A stretch of 64,000 bases of DNA from Haemophilus parainfluenzae (GTDB taxonomy: Bacteria > Pseudomonadota > Gammaproteobacteria > Enterobacterales > Pasteurellaceae), in the NCBI RefSeq assembly GCF_003252755.1, contig NZ_QEPT01000002.1, positions 124,001-188,000 of the forward strand, read 5' to 3'. The notes beneath the pieces are model-generated. The model was not told where the DNA came from. It did no database searches and was given only the letters and a program-made list of their open reading frames with translations. Position numbers and translations under genes: made by a program. Position 1 is the first letter of the stretch; each line of letters begins with the position of its first letter. Positions 60,999 through 64,000 of the stretch are shown here, one piece after another.

Positions 60999-62852
60999 AT
61001 GAACACCATTTTTGAGCATGCACTTTGGGTGAGTCCGTTGTTTTGGACATTAATACTGCTTGGTGCTGCCATTATTTTATTTGTACATAATAAAATTCGT
61101 ATGGATGTGGTGGCATTATTGGTGATGCTATCCTTTTATCTAAGCGGTATTCTCAGTATTCAAGAGATCTTAGTTGGCTTTAGTGATCCTAATATTATCC
61201 TCATTGCTTTACTCTTCATTGTAGGGGAAAGTTTAGTCCGTACGGGTATTGCTTATCGTGTGAGCGATGGCATCTTGAAAGTTGCGGGAAATAGTGAAGC
61301 TAAAGTACTCATTTTACTGATGCTTTCAGTGGCTGGATTAGGGGCATTTATGAGCTCAACAGGTGTGGTTGCTGTATTTATTCCTGTTGTGATGATGATT
61401 TGCCGTCAAATGAATATTTCACCAAAACGACTAATGATGCCATTAAGTGTGGGAGGGTTAATCAGCGGGATGATGACATTAATCGCGACAGCGCCTAACC
61501 TTGTGGTAAATGCGGAATTAGTAAAAGACACCAACCTTCGTCTTGAGTTTTTTGATTTCACTCCGATCGGATTGCTAATCTTAGTGCTAGGTATGGGCTA
61601 TATGCTTATCGCTCGTCGATGGCTTTCGGATAATAGTGATGAAAGTAATCAAGATATGGCGCAGAGCTCCATGAATGAGCTAATTAATGAATATGGTTTG
61701 AAAGATCGTACCAAGCGTTTGGTGGTGAAAAGCACATCCCCTTTCGTGGGTAAAACCTTAGACCAACTTCATTTACGTTCTAGCTATCAACTTAATGTGT
61801 TGGCGATTGAGCGTTGGAAACATTTCCGTCCAAGTTACATCATGCCTCTTGGCACCTCAGAGATAAAAGCAAAAGATATCCTCATGGTGGATTTGGAACG
61901 CTGTGATTTCAATTTTGATATGTTTTGCCAAGAGTTTCATTTAGAACCAGCCGAAATTAAATCTCAATCGTTTGATCAGCAAGCTCGTTCTATTGGGATG
62001 GCCGAGTTAATTATTGTGCCAAACTCAGCCTGTATTGGTAAAACCACTGCTGAGTTACAATTCCGCACAAAATACGGTTTAAATGTGGTTGGGATTAAGC
62101 GAGATGGCCTGGTATTGAGTGATGCCTTTAAAGAAAAATATCGCTCAGGTGATTTGCTTTTAGTGATTGGTGATTGGCGACTTATTCAAGCGATGCGTGA
62201 TCGTCGAAAAGATTTCCTGGTATTGAATTATCCGAAAGAAATGGAGCGTGCTGTGCCAGCTCAACGTCAAGCACCGCTTGCCTTATTATCTATTTTAACC
62301 ATGGTAGTATTAATGGTTTCAGGTGTCGTGCCAAATGTTGTGGCAGCCTTAATTGGTTGTTTAATGTTGGCTTATTTTCGCTGTGTGGATGCTAAAAGTG
62401 CTTATGACTCCATTCAATGGCCGAGCCTTATTTTGATTATCGGAATGATGCCATTTTCGACCGCACTTCAAAAAACTGGAGGAGTAGAGTTTGCCGTGAA
62501 ATGGCTCACACAAATCATTGATGGATGGGGAATGTATCCTGTATTGATTGTGCTCTTTATATTTTGTGCATTAGTTGGACTGTTTATTTCGAATACAGCT
62601 ACTGCAATTTTGATGGCACCCATTGCGATTTCTCTCGCAACCCAGCTTAATGTGTCTCCCGTGCCATTTGCAATGGTCGTGGCGATTGCGGCTTCAGCTG
62701 CATTTATGACTCCAGTATCTTCTCCGGTGAATACCATGGTGGTGGGGCCAGGTGGCTATAAATTTGCTGATTTTATAAAAATTGGCGTACCTTTTACCTT
62801 AATTGTTATGTTAGTGACTGTTTTTATTGTGCCAATATTATTTCCATTTTGA
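60999..62852 (+). CDS. SLC13-family permease with RCK-like domains
   Basis: A 617-residue inner-membrane transporter of the DASS/SLC13 type with a central cytoplasmic insert. Six or so N-terminal helices are followed by an insert (about 225-405) resembling two TrkA-C domains (LVVKSTSPFVGKTLDQLHLRS and AELIIVPNSACIGKTTAELQFRT). Further helices follow, including NTATAILMAPIAISLATQL. Anion substrate (sulfate, dicarboxylate, other) cannot be told. It begins 34 bases after rnhB, and no strong terminator separates them. Confidence 0.85.
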   Translation: MNTIFEHALWVSPLFWTLILLGAAIILFVHNKIRMDVVALLVMLSFYLSGILSIQEILVGFSDPNIILIALLFIVGESLVRTGIAYRVSDGILKVAGNSEAKVLILLMLSVAGLGAFMSSTGVVAVFIPVVMMICRQMNISPKRLMMPLSVGGLISGMMTLIATAPNLVVNAELVKDTNLRLEFFDFTPIGLLILVLGMGYMLIARRWLSDNSDESNQDMAQSSMNELINEYGLKDRTKRLVVKSTSPFVGKTLDQLHLRSSYQLNVLAIERWKHFRPSYIMPLGTSEIKAKDILMVDLERCDFNFDMFCQEFHLEPAEIKSQSFDQQARSIGMAELIIVPNSACIGKTTAELQFRTKYGLNVVGIKRDGLVLSDAFKEKYRSGDLLLVIGDWRLIQAMRDRRKDFLVLNYPKEMERAVPAQRQAPLALLSILTMVVLMVSGVVPNVVAALIGCLMLAYFRCVDAKSAYDSIQWPSLILIIGMMPFSTALQKTGGVEFAVKWLTQIIDGWGMYPVLIVLFIFCALVGLFISNTATAILMAPIAISLATQLNVSPVPFAMVVAIAASAAFMTPVSSPVNTMVVGPGGYKFADFIKIGVPFTLIVMLVTVFIVPILFPF

Positions 62853-63251
62853 TTAAAAGAGTAGTCCATTTTTGAGAGTTCTCCCTATGAAAGGGACAAA
62901 TTTTTTGTTAGTAATTGCAAGAATAAGGTATCATTTTTCTAATTTCTTCCCTTTCCTTAACAATCCTATCCTATCAGGATATTCAGCACCAAAAGAATAA
63001 TTAGCACAAAGAGCACAGTGAGCACCCTGTGTTTTTTGTAACAATTTGTTTTTTAATGAAAAAATAGCAGTTTGTTGAAATATATATACAATCTCAATAT
63101 TGTTAATTGTAATATATATTTCAATTCGATATTATTTATCGTGGTAATGATTGAGGTGTAACATTTTGCTTTTATTGAATAAATCATTGATATATATGGT
63201 TTTTTTGATAGTATTACTACGTTGATTGTCATATCTAATAAGGAGGAGTTT
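62853..63251. other. AT-rich intergenic region at an element edge
   Basis: This 399-base gap holds a weak terminator (CACAG...CTGTG at 63014-63031 with T6) after the transporter gene, and a long inverted repeat (63075-63124). The sequence is rich in TATATA and ATTGT. The uptake signals common elsewhere are absent here. I see no tRNA or obvious integrase site. Confidence 0.6.
63075..63124. repeat. Long inverted repeat upstream of winged-helix gene
   Basis: TTGAAATATATATACAAT (63075-63092) and ATTGTAATATATATTTCAA (63106-63124) are inverted copies, differing by one extra base. The centre contains the palindrome CAATATTG. It lies about 130 bases before the next ATG. Operator, origin-related site or element end are all open. 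Confidence 0.7.
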
Positions 63252-63764
63252 ATGACTACACAAAAAACAATTACTAATAGACGTAAATCAGTGGATGAAA
63301 GAAATAATGAGTTAATGAAAACTTTATGGACGGAAGAAGAATTAAAGAAAATCCCTAGATGGAACAGAAAAATTAATCATGGGTTTGCGACATTGCCAAG
63401 AGCTTTGCCATTAATAACATTAATACAAGATAAGTTATCTAATGGTAAACCGTTATCTTCTACATATCTAAGTTTATGGTTTAGAGGGAATGATGATGGA
63501 TTTATAAATATTAAAAACGAAAAAGATTTAGCTATTGAATCAGGATTTAGTGGTGAAAGAGCTGTTTCAACATGGAAATCGAGAATGAAGTTATTACAAA
63601 AATTTGGATTTATTGAAATCAAAAAAGGTTTAGAAAATGAATTTCAATATATTTTATTAATTAATCCTTTTATTGCGATTCATAAATTAAAAGATACTAT
63701 TCAAGAAGGATTGTATACAAAGTTAGCTGAAAGAATGTTAGAAGTAGGTTCCAAATGGGATTAA
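63252..63764 (+). CDS. Uncharacterised protein with winged-helix-like core
   Basis: 170 residues from the ATG at 63252, with AAGGAGGAG immediately upstream; earlier in-frame starts lack this site. The N-terminus is basic and polar (TNRRKSVDERNN). The core GFATLPRALPLI, TYLSLWFRGNDDGFINI, LAIESGFSGERAVSTWKSRMKLLQKFGFIEIKKG and YILLINPF reads like a winged-helix fold with a fixed pattern. I recall similar uncharacterised proteins on plasmids and islands of Gammaproteobacteria; this is memory, not a search. The coding region is AT-rich compared with nearby housekeeping genes. A DNA-binding or replication-related role is a guess. Confidence 0.6.
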   Translation: MTTQKTITNRRKSVDERNNELMKTLWTEEELKKIPRWNRKINHGFATLPRALPLITLIQDKLSNGKPLSSTYLSLWFRGNDDGFINIKNEKDLAIESGFSGERAVSTWKSRMKLLQKFGFIEIKKGLENEFQYILLINPFIAIHKLKDTIQEGLYTKLAERMLEVGSKWD

Positions 63765-63773
63765 GGAGTGATT

Positions 63774-63887
63774 ATGAAAAGATATATTAAGCATTTATTA
63801 GTTATTATATTAGTGTTTGTTTCTCCGCAGAGCTTTATACATATAGATAATCATATTTTTATTACGAACATTACTGTTACTTTATAG
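63774..63887 (+). CDS. Short hydrophobic peptide after the winged-helix gene
   Basis: A 37-codon frame starting 10 bases after the stop of the preceding gene, with TAAGGAGTG five bases upstream, an excellent ribosome site. The peptide begins MKRYIKHLLVIILVFVSP, a basic start and one hydrophobic segment, then a short Ile/Asn/His-rich tail. It could be a secreted or membrane microprotein. It is AT-rich like its neighbour and likely in the same transcript. No family is recognised. Confidence 0.5.
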   Translation: MKRYIKHLLVIILVFVSPQSFIHIDNHIFITNITVTL

Positions 63888-64000
63888 ACCTTTAAATAGG
63901 TGAGAAAGTTAATTTTTCCTATTGTTGTATTGAAAAATATAGAAATTTTTATATTAAACCATGAATTTTTTAGTGAATAAATAAAAGAGCGGTCAAAATT

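Noticed and set aside
62990-63031. Repeated AGCACA/AGCACC words as iterons
   Set aside because: Spacing is irregular and there are only four short copies; they do not form a convincing origin.

Overview
The window is chromosomal DNA from a Pasteurellaceae bacterium of the Haemophilus/Aggregatibacter clade, most like Haemophilus parainfluenzae. More than 40 exact copies of the 9-base Haemophilus DNA uptake signal AAGTGCGGT/ACCGCACTT can be read on both strands. The proteins (NapFDAGHBC, AcrRAB, DprA, LpxD-FabZ-LpxA-LpxB, BamA) match Haemophilus families. The gene order (pfkA beside folA, folA beside proB) is not what I recall for H. influenzae Rd. The species call is inference.

Layout. 1-3.5 kb is an AT-rich accessory stretch. 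It holds two tandem paralogous lipoprotein genes (one frameshifted in its signal peptide), a cluster of REP-like hairpins, and a two-gene unit made of an ADP-ribosyltransferase-like protein and a multi-pass membrane protein. 3.5-12.5 kb carries metH and the leucine operon leuABCD, all on the minus strand, headed by a previously unlisted 19-codon leucine-rich leader peptide with an attenuator. 12.6-18.7 kb carries dprA (behind a CRP-S competence site), yaaA, a lipoprotein, pfkA, folA, proB and a small lipoprotein. 18.7-25 kb holds fklB, psd, pssA, a SpoU-type methyltransferase and glutathionylspermidine synthetase/amidase. 25-31.5 kb is the periplasmic nitrate reductase operon napFDAGHBC, with an FNR-type site upstream. 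31.7-36 kb holds yggL, trmB, priA and ftsN. 36.2-41.2 kb is an acrRAB-type efflux operon. 41.3-44.3 kb holds an M48 metallopeptidase lipoprotein, the tryptophan permease mtr (with a TrpR-like operator) and a methyltransferase.

44.3-61 kb is the conserved envelope and translation cluster: rpsB-tsf, then an inserted antisense phosphoethanolamine transferase, then pyrH, frr, dxr, uppS, cdsA, rseP, bamA, skp, lpxD, fabZ, lpxA, lpxB and rnhB. It couples ribosome factors, isoprenoid and phospholipid precursors, outer-membrane protein assembly and lipid A synthesis. An SLC13-type transporter follows. After about 62.9 kb base composition drops sharply again: a long inverted repeat precedes an uncharacterised winged-helix-like gene of a type I associate with mobile DNA, followed by a 37-codon hydrophobic peptide gene. 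This looks like the edge of an acquired element.

Uptake signals are reused as transcription terminators (inverted pairs after the 18.3 kb lipoprotein, ftsN and acrB) and as Thr-Ala-Leu codons in export signals. I saw no tRNA, rRNA, CRISPR array, insertion sequence or complete prophage.
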